A DNA stretch of 22,347 nt from Metarhizobium sp039808465. GTDB lineage: Bacteria; Pseudomonadota; Alphaproteobacteria; Rhizobiales; Rhizobiaceae. Shown piece by piece: positions 7,993 through 15,168 of this stretch (positions are counted from its first letter, which is position 1; each line of letters begins with the position of its first letter). The translations under genes were made by a program, and so were the position numbers. The notes beneath the pieces were generated by a model. That model was not told where the DNA came from and ran no database searches. It saw only the letters and a program-made list of their open reading frames with translations. Location of the stretch: assembly GCA_039808465.1 (NCBI GenBank), contig JBDHTA010000060.1, positions 1-22,347 of the forward strand. Direction: 5' to 3'.

Positions 7993-8059
7993 GACGAGGG
8001 TGCGCGTCAGCTTCGCGCAAGCCTTGCGGGCTTGAAAGTGCGGTTGCGGAATCGCCGCT

Positions 8060-8689
8060 TCAGTCGAGCGCGTGGCGCGACGACAGGCGGTGATGCATGA
8101 GGCGCGTCATGCGGCTTTCGAAATTCGCCGCCTCGATGCTGTCGAAGCGCGCCTGCTCCAGATCGTGCTCCTCCAGCGCCAGGCGTGATGCTTCGCCGAC
8201 CCTGGCCTGCATGGCGTCGCAGGTGCGCTGCGGCGGCAGGCGCGAGAAGAGTTTCTCCATATGGCGGGCATGGTTGCGGGCGATTTCGGCGTGACGCTCC
8301 TCGTGGCGCTTGATATCCGCCGCCAGCGTGTTCCAGATCAGCGGCAGGCCCTTGTCGTGTCTTTTCGGCTTCTTCCAGCGCGGCAGGATGAGCTGCGTCG
8401 AGACGGTCACCTTCACCGTGTCGATGCGGCAGGCATGGCCGACATCCGCATAGGTGACGGTTCCGCCGAATTTGATCCGCGTCGCGCCCGGATGGCGCAT
8501 GCCCGTCTTCATGGTCTTCGGACCCCGGCGCGACAACTCCCGGTCCAGCTCCGCGGCGGAGGCGCCGCGAATATCGAAATAGGTCACGGTCTTGCGCACG
8601 GAGACTTCGGCCGCGGCCATGCCCGGCAGAAGCGCGAGAAGGGCAATGCCGCTGATGCGGGCGAGGCGGAAGGCGGAGTGTCTTCTCAT
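8060..8689 (-). CDS. Secreted DUF922 family protein with HExxH motif (putative Zn-dependent protease)
   Basis: The chosen ATG at 8689 gives 209 residues with a clear signal peptide: basic MRRHSAFRLAR, hydrophobic core 13-22 and cleavage after AAA27. A longer in-frame start at 8797 would bury the signal and is rejected. The mature protein resembles the DUF922 family, annotated as predicted secreted zinc proteases. The motif His129-Glu-Glu-Arg-His133 fits HExxH, with His140 and His143 as candidate third ligands. Two cysteines (Cys87, Cys157) could form a periplasmic disulfide. Proteolytic activity of this family is, to my knowledge, a prediction. It is divergent from folP and probably monocistronic. 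A small hairpin (8018-8034, CAAGCC/GGCTTG) lies downstream without a T-run. Confidence 0.8.
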   Translation of the reverse strand: MRRHSAFRLARISGIALLALLPGMAAAEVSVRKTVTYFDIRGASAAELDRELSRRGPKTMKTGMRHPGATRIKFGGTVTYADVGHACRIDTVKVTVSTQLILPRWKKPKRHDKGLPLIWNTLAADIKRHEERHAEIARNHARHMEKLFSRLPPQRTCDAMQARVGEASRLALEEHDLEQARFDSIEAANFESRMTRLMHHRLSSRHALD

Positions 8690-8840
8690 GCGAAAAAGTC
8701 TGCCGGTTGAAACTGTTTCGAGCTTGCGGCATACATCGCCTCGCGTCAAACGGTGCAATTTATTCCAGCGCATTTCCGGACGGAAAACCGGCCCCATTTT
8801 CCGGGAAATGCTTTATATCATTAACGCCGGCGGGATAGAG

Positions 8841-9707
8841 ATGACAGATATGCTATCGCAATTGCGGCGCCACCGGCTTTGGAATGTGGCGCATGGCCGT
8901 TCGCTGCCGCTCGGCGGCACGGGTCATCTGATGGCGATCGTCAATGTGACGCCGGATTCCTTCTCCGATGGCGGCGATCATGAAGTGACGGCCGTGGCCA
9001 TCGAGCATGCCATGCGTTGCGTGGAGGAGGGGGCGGCGATCCTCGATATCGGCGGCGAATCGACCCGTCCGGGCGCCGCGCCCGTTTCGGCGGCGCAGGA
9101 GCAGGACCGCATCCTGCCCGTCATCGAAGCGCTGGCGAAGGCGGACAAGGCGCTGATTTCCGTCGACACCTATCGCGCCCGCACCGCCGAACTGGCGATT
9201 GCGGCGGGCGCGCATATCATCAACGACGTCTGGGGCGCGCAGAGGGAGCCGGATATCGCCGGTGTCGCCGCGCGCACCGGCGCCGGGCTTTGCCTGATGC
9301 ATACCGGGCGCGAGCGCGAAAAGCTGGTGGATGTGATCGAGGACCAGCGCTTTTTCCTGGAGCGCTCGCTGGCTATCACCGATGCGGCGGGGGTGGGGCG
9401 CGGCCAGATCGTGCTCGATCCGGGCTTCGGCTTCGCCAAGGAGACGCCGGAAGCCAATCTCGAACTGATGGCGCGCATGGTGGAACTCGGCGCCTTCGAT
9501 CTGCCGCTGGTGGCGGGAACATCGCGCAAGCGCTTTCTGGGTGCCGTCACCGGGCGCGACGCGCGCGAGCGCGACGTGGCGACGGCGGCGACCACCGCGA
9601 TTCTGAGATTGAAGGGGGCTGCGATTTTTCGTGTCCACAATGTCGCATTCAACAGGGATGCGCTGGCGGTGGCCGATGCTATGCTGCCTTTCGAATCGCG
9701 GCCCTGA
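8841..9707 (+). CDS. folP: Dihydropteroate synthase
   Basis: The 288-residue cytoplasmic enzyme condenses 6-hydroxymethyl-7,8-dihydropterin pyrophosphate with p-aminobenzoate to form dihydropteroate, and is the target of sulfonamides. Family motifs are all present and in order: NVTPDSFSDGG (35-45), DIGGESTRPG (69-78), Asp109 in SVDT, NDVWG (128-132), DPGFGFAK (193-200), GTSRKRF (226-232) and RVHNV (264-268). The start is taken as the ATG at 8841. A second ATG at 8850 is better spaced from GGGATAGAG and could be the true start. It heads a folP-folB-folK cluster, with 116 bp between folP and folB. An inverted repeat CGGAAAA/TTTTCCG (8781-8787, 8797-8803) lies in the upstream region shared with the divergent DUF922 gene. 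Confidence 0.97.
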   Translation: MTDMLSQLRRHRLWNVAHGRSLPLGGTGHLMAIVNVTPDSFSDGGDHEVTAVAIEHAMRCVEEGAAILDIGGESTRPGAAPVSAAQEQDRILPVIEALAKADKALISVDTYRARTAELAIAAGAHIINDVWGAQREPDIAGVAARTGAGLCLMHTGREREKLVDVIEDQRFFLERSLAITDAAGVGRGQIVLDPGFGFAKETPEANLELMARMVELGAFDLPLVAGTSRKRFLGAVTGRDARERDVATAATTAILRLKGAAIFRVHNVAFNRDALAVADAMLPFESRP

Positions 9708-9823
9708 CGGGCTTCGCTTCGGATGGATCGCGGCAGCGCCCCATTTCTTCGTATGTCGCATTTCCCGGCGCGGGGAATGCTCTGGATTCAAGGCACTTCC
9801 ATGCGTTCCGGCGGAGTCGCGGC

Positions 9824-10192
9824 ATGAGCGGCAATTACCTCATTCACTTGCAGAACTGCTCCTTTTTCGCCCGCCACGGGGTGCTGGAGCAGGAGGAATT
9901 CCTCGGCCAGCGTTTTTTCGTGGATGCGGAGCTGGAGGTCGATCCCGGCGATGCGCTGGATACGGATTCGATCGAAAATACCGTGCATTACGGCGAGGTG
10001 TTTCAACTGATCGAATCCATCGTTACCGGCACGCGCCGCTATCTGATCGAAGCTTTGGCGCAGGATATCGCGAAATCGATCTGTCGCGGCTTTCCGCAGG
10101 TCAAGCGGGCGCGGATCGTGGTGCGCAAGCCTTCCGCGCCGGTGCCGGGCATTCTCGATTACGTTCAGGTCACGGTCGAGCATCGTGTCTGA
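9824..10192 (+). CDS. folB: Dihydroneopterin aldolase
   Basis: The 122-residue enzyme converts 7,8-dihydroneopterin to 6-hydroxymethyl-7,8-dihydropterin and glycolaldehyde, the step that feeds FolK. Recognisable signatures are FFARHGVLEQE (14-24, including the pterin-site glutamate region), the tyrosine in VHYGEV (Tyr56), LIEALA with Glu76, and the catalytic lysine Lys102 in VRKPSAP. Length is typical. The start is the ATG at 9824; the frame is open upstream, but that part is a shadow of folP and the spacer. Its last codons overlap the folK start by eight bases, so FolB and FolK are probably translationally coupled. Confidence 0.96.
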   Translation: MSGNYLIHLQNCSFFARHGVLEQEEFLGQRFFVDAELEVDPGDALDTDSIENTVHYGEVFQLIESIVTGTRRYLIEALAQDIAKSICRGFPQVKRARIVVRKPSAPVPGILDYVQVTVEHRV

Positions 10193-10706
10193 GGCGCTGC
10201 CGCATTGTGTGACGCTCGGCCTTGGCGGCAATATCGGCGATCCCGGCCGCGCCATGGCCGATGCGCTCTGCGCGCTCGACATGCGGGCCGATTGCGCGGT
10301 GGCCGCCGTTTCGCGCCTCTATCGCACGCCGCCTTGGGGCAAGACCGATCAGGCCGATTTCTTCAATGCCTGCGCGGCCTTGCGCACATCCCTCTCGCCC
10401 GTGGAGTTGATCGAACTCTGCCTCGATATCGAGCGGCATATGAAGCGGGTTCGCGGCGAGCGCTGGGGGCCGCGCACGCTGGATATCGATATCCTGACCT
10501 TCGACGGCCTGACGCTGGAGACGGAGCGGCTGGTGATTCCGCATCCGCGCATGACGGAACGCGGTTTCGTGCTGATGCCGCTTGCCGATATCGCGCCCGG
10601 CATGACGGTGCGGGGCAGGGCGGTTTCCGGCTGGCTGGCCGAGGCGGATACGGCGGGAATCGCCGTCGCCGAGGAGAACCGGGACTGGTGGCGCCAGCCC
10701 CGGTAA
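10185..10706 (+). CDS. folK: 2-amino-4-hydroxy-6-hydroxymethyldihydropteridine diphosphokinase (HPPK)
   Basis: The 173-residue enzyme transfers pyrophosphate from ATP to 6-hydroxymethyl-7,8-dihydropterin, giving the substrate of FolP. The N-terminal GLGGNIGDP (12-20), YRTPPWG (46-52), the HPPK signature around RWGPRTLDIDIL (93-104) with metal ligands Asp100 and Asp102, and IPHPRMTERGFVLMPL (118-133) are all present. The start is a GTG at 10185 inside the end of folB; no later start keeps the essential GGN motif. The gene ends 13 bases before the converging rlmB gene. Confidence 0.96.
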   Translation: MSEALPHCVTLGLGGNIGDPGRAMADALCALDMRADCAVAAVSRLYRTPPWGKTDQADFFNACAALRTSLSPVELIELCLDIERHMKRVRGERWGPRTLDIDILTFDGLTLETERLVIPHPRMTERGFVLMPLADIAPGMTVRGRAVSGWLAEADTAGIAVAEENRDWWRQPR

Positions 10707-10719
10707 ATCCTGCTTCCGG

Positions 10720-11592
10720 TCAGCGCGTCAGGTAATTGCGCGTCGCATAGAGCGCGATGGCCGCGGCATTCGAGACGTTGAGCGACTTGATCTGGCCGGG
10801 CATGTCCAGCCGGGCCAGCGTTTTGACGGTCTCGCGGGTCTTCTGGCGCAGGCCCTTGCCTTCCGAGCCCAGAACCAGCGCGATCTTTTCGCCGGTAAAG
10901 CTTTTTTCCAGCACATCCGGCCCTTCCGAATCGAGGCCGAGCGAATGGAAGCCGAGATCGTGCAGTTCGTTCAGCGCATCCGAAAGGTTGGTGATCTGGA
11001 TGTAAGGGATCATTTCCAGCGCGCCGGAGGCGGATTTGGCGAGAACGCCCGATTCGGTGGGGCTGTGGCGCATGGTGGTGATGACCGCGCCCGCATCGAA
11101 CGCGACGGCCGAGCGCATCAGCGCCCCGACATTGTGGGGATCGGTGACCTGATCGAGCACGAGAATCAGCGGGCTGTCGCGCAGCGCTTCCAGACGGCGC
11201 ACCGGCAGGGGCCGGGTTTCCAGCATGACGCCCTGGTGAATCGCTTCCGGACCGAGAATCTTTTCGATATCGCCGGGAGAAACCATTTCGACGGGAATGC
11301 CGAGGGCTTCCGGCGGGCCGATTTCCAGCCGCGCCAGCGCGTTCTGCGTCACGCTCAGGCGGATATTCTTGCGGGCGGGATTGGCGAGCGCGGCGCGCAC
11401 GGTGTGCAGGCCGTACAGGAAGACCTGATTGGCTTCCAGGGCGGGCGGCTTCCAGTCCCGGTCGGCGCCGTGCCTGCGCTTTTGCGGCGTGGGGATTTCT
11501 CCCTTTTCGCGGCGTGCGTCCCGGTGGGCGCGGCGAAGCTTGGCGTAATGCGTGTCGCGCGGTGTTTTTTCGGTATCGTCGTTTTTGCTCAT
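10720..11592 (-). CDS. rlmB: 23S rRNA (guanosine-2'-O)-methyltransferase RlmB (SpoU/TrmH family)
   Basis: The 290-residue protein is a SPOUT-class enzyme expected to 2'-O-methylate G2251 in the 23S rRNA P-loop using S-adenosylmethionine. A basic, disordered N-terminus of about 50 residues, common in alphaproteobacterial members, precedes a substrate-binding domain (FLYGLHTVRAAL, 58-69). The three SpoU motifs follow: DQVTDPHNVGALMRSA (147-162, with the asparagine and arginine), VLGSEGKGLR (240-249) and SLNVSNAAAIALY (270-282). The knot-forming C-terminus is complete. The start is the ATG at 11592. The gene converges with folK and is divergent from the tRNA pair. The name TrmH is often used loosely; the extra N-terminal domain favours RlmB. 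Confidence 0.93.
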   Translation of the reverse strand: MSKNDDTEKTPRDTHYAKLRRAHRDARREKGEIPTPQKRRHGADRDWKPPALEANQVFLYGLHTVRAALANPARKNIRLSVTQNALARLEIGPPEALGIPVEMVSPGDIEKILGPEAIHQGVMLETRPLPVRRLEALRDSPLILVLDQVTDPHNVGALMRSAVAFDAGAVITTMRHSPTESGVLAKSASGALEMIPYIQITNLSDALNELHDLGFHSLGLDSEGPDVLEKSFTGEKIALVLGSEGKGLRQKTRETVKTLARLDMPGQIKSLNVSNAAAIALYATRNYLTR

Positions 11593-11681
11593 GCCGTCTT
11601 ATACCGGGCAGGCGATCCGCCCGCTACAAAGGCTTTCCACAGGGCACGGAAAAATTTCGGAATTTTTCGTTCGAAGGCGTG

Positions 11682-11712
11682 TTGACAGATCGGTTTGAGC
11701 CCTTCATATAGC
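11682..11712 (+). promoter_or_regulatory. Sigma-70 type promoter of the tRNA-Tyr/tRNA-Gly unit
   Basis: A perfect TTGACA lies at 11682-11687. It is followed after 17 bases by CATATA (11705-11710), or after 19 by TATAGC (11707-11712). The tRNA-Tyr begins about 67 bases downstream, as expected for a stable RNA promoter. An AT-rich hairpin GAAAAATT-TCGG-AATTTTTC lies just upstream (11649-11668), between this promoter and the rlmB start. Confidence 0.7.
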
Positions 11713-11778
11713 GCCCAGACAGCGAGAGCGAACGCCTCGAAGTCAAGCGAACTTGGCCTTCCGACCAGGACGAAATCT

Positions 11779-11863
11779 GGAGAGATGCCCGAGTGGTTAA
11801 AGGGGACGGACTGTAAATCCGTTGGCTCAGCCTACGTTGGTTCAAATCCAACTCTCTCCACCA
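11779..11863 (+). tRNA. tRNA-Tyr (anticodon GTA), CCA encoded
   Basis: Acceptor arms GGAGAGA (11779-11785) and TCTCTCC (11853-11859) pair perfectly, followed by discriminator A and encoded CCA (11861-11863). The anticodon loop CTGTAAA (11811-11817) gives GTA. The long variable arm (GGCTCAGCCTACG region) and the T-loop GGTTCAAATCC identify a class II tRNA, as expected for bacterial tRNA-Tyr. The total is 85 nt. Confidence 0.97.
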
Positions 11864-11890
11864 TTCGTCCTCGGAAACGGCCATGACCCT

Positions 11891-11964
11891 GCGGGTATAG
11901 CTCAATGGTAGAGCAGCAGCCTTCCAAGCTGAATACGCGGGTTCGATTCCCGCTACCCGCTCCA
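11891..11964 (+). tRNA. tRNA-Gly (anticodon TCC), CCA encoded
   Basis: Acceptor arms GCGGGTA (11891-11897) and TACCCGC (11954-11960) pair, with discriminator T and encoded CCA (11962-11964). The anticodon loop CTTCCAA gives TCC, which reads GGA/GGG codons. The D arm (GCTCAATGGTAGAGC) and T arm (GCGGGTTCGATTCCCGC) are canonical. The total is 74 nt, 27 bases after tRNA-Tyr, so the two are probably co-transcribed. Confidence 0.97.
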
Positions 11965-12225
11965 TTTCATGAAAATTTCTGACGTTTATAAGTTGTCTGG
12001 TCAAATCCCCGGAAGCTTCATGCCGTCGATATTCTAGGTTCATTCCATCAAGGACGCGGGTGTTTTCCCGATTGATTCTGGGAACCTGCGATCCGAATCG
12101 AAATCCGGCTTTTTTCGATTCTGATGGTTTCCTCGTCGGTCCGCATAAAGTGGAAACCACTCAAAATTTGTATGACAGTTCTCCTGGTTTGTGCAATCTT
12201 GGCGTGTGCAAAAGGCGAGGGCTCC
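11965..12225. promoter_or_regulatory. Region between tRNA-Gly and cas3, with two inverted repeats
   Basis: The 261-bp spacer holds no convincing gene; a 22-codon frame at 11969 is too short to support. Two perfect inverted repeats stand out: GAATCGAAA/TTTCGATTC (12095-12103 and 12113-12121, 9-bp stem) and TGGTTTCC/GGAAACCA (12125-12132 and 12152-12159). The second overlaps a short dyad AGTGG-AAA-CCACT. They are candidate operators or hairpins for cas operon control. TATGAC at 12171 is the best -10-like hexamer, but no matching -35 is present. No phage integrase remnant or copy of the tRNA 3' end is visible here. Confidence 0.5.
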
Positions 12226-14469
12226 ATGACCTACTATGCGCATTCCGGCCGGGCAAATGACAAGGGCGACTGGCAGGGATTGAAGGAACATCTCGAGCAG
12301 GTTGCTGCGCTGGCGGCTCGAATGGCCGAACCGTTGGGATTGGAAAAGGCGGCGTTCCTTGCCGGATTGTTTCACGACCTTGGAAAATACACGGCAGACT
12401 TTCAAAGACGCCTGACCGGCGCCGATATTCGCGTCGATCATTCGACGGCCGGGGCCTGGCATGTGCTTCAAGCCGCGCAGGGGCAGGACAGGTTCTTCGC
12501 CGAACTTATCGCTTATGCCATTCTCGGCCATCACGCCGGGTTGCCGGATAAGCGCGGTATCGAATCCGCGCTCACGGAACGTATTACCGGGTTCAAGCGC
12601 GATTCGCTGGACAGGATCTGGGAGACAGAAATCAGTGCCGATCTGTCCGGGCTCATGCCCGGCTTCTCGTGGGAAAAGGAAAGGCTGGCGTTTCAGATGG
12701 CCTTTTGCGGCCGCATGCTGTTTTCCTGTCTGGTGGATGCCGATTTCAGGAATACGGAAGCGTTTTATTCGGTTCTGGAAGGCCGTCATGTGGATCGCGT
12801 CTGGCAGCCGTTGCAGCAGCTTTTGCCGGAATTCCTTGCCGGTTTCGAGCGCTTCATGGCGGGCAGAAAAAGCAATGCGGGCGATCTCAACAGGCTGAGA
12901 TCGGAAATTCTTGCCCATGTGCGTGACAGGGCGCAGGAAAAGCCCGGCCTGTTCACCCTCACGGTGCCGACCGGCGGCGGCAAGACCCTGGCTTCGCTGG
13001 CCTTTGCGCTCGACCATGCGCGTATTCATGGGCACCGGCGCATCATCTATGCCATTCCGTTCACCTCGATCATCGACCAGACGGCCTCGATCTTTCGCGA
13101 TATTCTCGGTGATGAGCATGTGCTCGAGCATCATTCCGCAATCGATGAGGAAAAATTCGATTCCAGGCAGCGTCGGGAGGCGCGGGACAAATTGAAGCTG
13201 GCCATGGAGGATTGGGCCGCGCCGGTCGTGGTGACGACCAATGTTCAGTTCTTCGAGAGCCTGTTTGCGGCAAAGGCTTCCCAGGCGCGCAAGCTTCACA
13301 ATATCGCCGGTTCGGTCATCATTCTGGACGAGGCGCAAACCATTCCCCGCCATCTGCTCGCACCGGCCGTTCGCGCGCTCGATGAACTGGCGCGCAATTA
13401 CAGGTGCACCATCGTATTGTGCACGGCAACGCAGCCTGCTCTGGATGAAAGAAAGTTTCCGCCAGCGCATCCGGCCGGGCTCGCACTCGAAGGCCGCGAA
13501 CTCGCGCCCGATCCCGAGCGGCTGGCAAGGGATTTGCGGCGCGTGACGATCGAGCGCGTTGGCGACATGAGCGATGCCGATCTTGTCGCCGCCTTGGAGA
13601 CGACGCCTCAGGGGCTGGTGATCGTCAATAGCCGCAAGCATGCGCTGGCACTTTTTCGCGAGGCGCAAGCGGCCGGACTGGAAGGGCTGGTTCACCTGAC
13701 GACCCGGCAATATGCGGCGCATCGCCGGGAGATTCTCGCGGATATCAGGCGCAGGCTGAATGACGGCGCGCCGTGCAGGGTGATTGCGACCAGTCTGGTG
13801 GAAGCGGGTGTCGACGTGGATTTTCCAAAAGTCTGGCGGGCCGAGGCCGGGCTGGATTCCATCGCTCAGGCTGCTGGCCGCTGCAATCGCGAGGGCAAGC
13901 GGGCAGTGGAAACCAGCATCGTCACGGTATTTTCCGCGCCGGATTATCCGCCACCCTCTGAAATCAAAGGATTGATCACAGATACTGCGCGTATGGTCGA
14001 CAAGCATCAGGATCTGCTGTCCCCCAAAGCCATTGAGGCCTATTTCGGCGAAGTTTATTGGCGCGTCGGCATCAACGGGCTCGACCGGAAAGCCATTCTC
14101 GATCGTTTCCGTATAGATCGAACGGGAACCGACTTCGCCTATCGCAGCGTGGCAGCGGATTTCCGCATGATCGAGAGCAAAATGGTGCCAGTCATTATCG
14201 CTCGGGACGAAATTGCGAAGAAAGCGGTAGATGAACTGGGGATAGCGGATATTCCTTCTGGTGTAATTGCTAGGGAATTGCAAACATACATTGTACAAAT
14301 ACCGTTAAAGGCGCGCGATCTCATGCTCGCAAATGGTCATGTGAAATTCATTCGTCCGGAAATCCGGGGCGATCAGTTCGCGGTGTTGCAGACGGTGAGT
14401 ATGTATGAGGAGATTGGCTTGCTGTGGGAGAATGCCGATTATCTCGGGGTGGAGAGTTGGCTGATTTGA
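12226..14469 (+). CDS. cas3: CRISPR-associated nuclease-helicase Cas3, type I-C (HD domain fused to helicase)
   Basis: The 747-residue effector is recruited by Cascade to unwind and degrade target DNA. The N-terminal HD nuclease has His6, His50-Asp51 (LFHDLGKY), His72, His102-His103 (GHHAGLPD) and Asp171 (DADFRNTE), a full ligand set. The SF2 helicase part has Walker A PTGGGKT (248-254), DEAQ (368-371), TATQ (400-403) and motif VI QAAGRCNRE (548-556). The ATG at 12226 is preceded by AAGGCGAGG; upstream in-frame starts add a non-homologous stretch. It is first in the cas operon, 30 bp before cas5c. Codons between about 14210 and 14330 are AT-rich and use rare triplets (AGG, ATA, TTA) unlike the rest. 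A 752-codon antisense frame is a shadow. Confidence 0.97.
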   Translation: MTYYAHSGRANDKGDWQGLKEHLEQVAALAARMAEPLGLEKAAFLAGLFHDLGKYTADFQRRLTGADIRVDHSTAGAWHVLQAAQGQDRFFAELIAYAILGHHAGLPDKRGIESALTERITGFKRDSLDRIWETEISADLSGLMPGFSWEKERLAFQMAFCGRMLFSCLVDADFRNTEAFYSVLEGRHVDRVWQPLQQLLPEFLAGFERFMAGRKSNAGDLNRLRSEILAHVRDRAQEKPGLFTLTVPTGGGKTLASLAFALDHARIHGHRRIIYAIPFTSIIDQTASIFRDILGDEHVLEHHSAIDEEKFDSRQRREARDKLKLAMEDWAAPVVVTTNVQFFESLFAAKASQARKLHNIAGSVIILDEAQTIPRHLLAPAVRALDELARNYRCTIVLCTATQPALDERKFPPAHPAGLALEGRELAPDPERLARDLRRVTIERVGDMSDADLVAALETTPQGLVIVNSRKHALALFREAQAAGLEGLVHLTTRQYAAHRREILADIRRRLNDGAPCRVIATSLVEAGVDVDFPKVWRAEAGLDSIAQAAGRCNREGKRAVETSIVTVFSAPDYPPPSEIKGLITDTARMVDKHQDLLSPKAIEAYFGEVYWRVGINGLDRKAILDRFRIDRTGTDFAYRSVAADFRMIESKMVPVIIARDEIAKKAVDELGIADIPSGVIARELQTYIVQIPLKARDLMLANGHVKFIRPEIRGDQFAVLQTVSMYEEIGLLWENADYLGVESWLI

Positions 14470-14499
14470 TACTCTGGCAATGAGTTAAAGGGGGCGAAT

Positions 14500-15168
14500 T
14501 TGCTTTACGGAATCCGCTTGAAAATTTCTGGCGATTACGCCTGCTTTACCAGACCGGAAATGAAGGTCGAGCGTGTGAGCTATGACGTTCCGACACCTTC
14601 GGCTGCGCGTGGAATTCTAGAAGCGATTCACTGGAAGCCTGCCATCCGCTGGGTCGTCGACGCCATTCATGTGCTGGAGCCCATCCGCTTTCAGTCGATC
14701 CGGCGCAACGAGGTGGGCGGCAAGGCGTCAGCGGGCAAGATCAGGAGCGCGATGAAGCGCGGCGATCTCGCAGGCCTGCAATTGCTGGTGGATGAAGATC
14801 GCCAGCAGCGGGCCTCCACCGTGCTCGTCAAACCGGCCTATGTCATCGAGGCACATTTCGAGTTGACGGACAGGGCGGGGGCGGACGACAACGAAGGCAA
14901 GCATCTTGATATATTCAACCGGCGTGCCGTGCGAGGGCAGTGTTTTCACCAGCCCTGTCTCGGCACGCGGGAATTCGCGGCGCATTTCGAGCTTGTGCCG
15001 CCTGACGCTCCCTTACCGAAGGCCATAGAGGAAACCCGCGACCTCGGCTTCATGCTGTATGACATCGATCATCAGGCCAGGGACCGGCCGCCGCTGTTCT
15101 TCCGGGCCATGCTGGAAAATGGTGTTGTGAAGGTGCCGCCGCCGAATTCTCCGGAGATCCGCCGATGA
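14500..15168 (+). CDS. cas5c: Cas5c (Cas5d), crRNA-processing subunit of type I-C Cascade
   Basis: The 222-residue RAMP protein takes over pre-crRNA cleavage in type I-C systems, which lack Cas6. It then stays at the 5' handle of the crRNA in Cascade. Conserved segments are YGIRLKISGDYACFTRPEMK (3-22), the run starting VERVSYDVPTPSAARGILEA (23-42) and NRRAVRGQCFHQPCLGTREF (140-159). A Lys134-His135 pair precedes the last motif. It may correspond to the catalytic Lys-His of characterised Cas5d proteins, but I could not align it to be sure. The start is a TTG at 14500 behind AAAGGGGGCG. The nearest ATG (14480) is out of frame and meets a stop at once. The stop overlaps the cas8c start (ATGA). 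Confidence 0.95.
   Translation: MLYGIRLKISGDYACFTRPEMKVERVSYDVPTPSAARGILEAIHWKPAIRWVVDAIHVLEPIRFQSIRRNEVGGKASAGKIRSAMKRGDLAGLQLLVDEDRQQRASTVLVKPAYVIEAHFELTDRAGADDNEGKHLDIFNRRAVRGQCFHQPCLGTREFAAHFELVPPDAPLPKAIEETRDLGFMLYDIDHQARDRPPLFFRAMLENGVVKVPPPNSPEIRR

Noticed and set aside
8018..8034. Hairpin CAAGCC-TTGCG-GGCTTG as a terminator for the DUF922 gene
   Set aside because: The stem is only 6 bp and no T-run follows on the minus strand.
11649..11668. AT-rich hairpin GAAAAATT-TCGG-AATTTTTC upstream of rlmB as a terminator
   Set aside because: No gene on either strand ends there; it lies between divergent promoters and is more likely incidental or a promoter element.
11969..12037. 22-codon frame MKISDVYKLSGQIPGSFMPS... 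after tRNA-Gly
   Set aside because: It is too short, has no ribosome site and no recognisable integrase or other remnant.
11624..12160. Minus-strand 178-codon frame across the two tRNA genes
   Set aside because: Its translation (RVAGIEPAYSAWKAAALPLS and WRELDLNQRRLSQRIYSPSP parts) is the well-known false protein from antisense tRNA-Gly and tRNA-Tyr.
12040..14298. Minus-strand 752-codon frame opposite cas3
   Set aside because: The plus strand encodes every Cas3 motif in order; the antisense translation has no recognisable domain.
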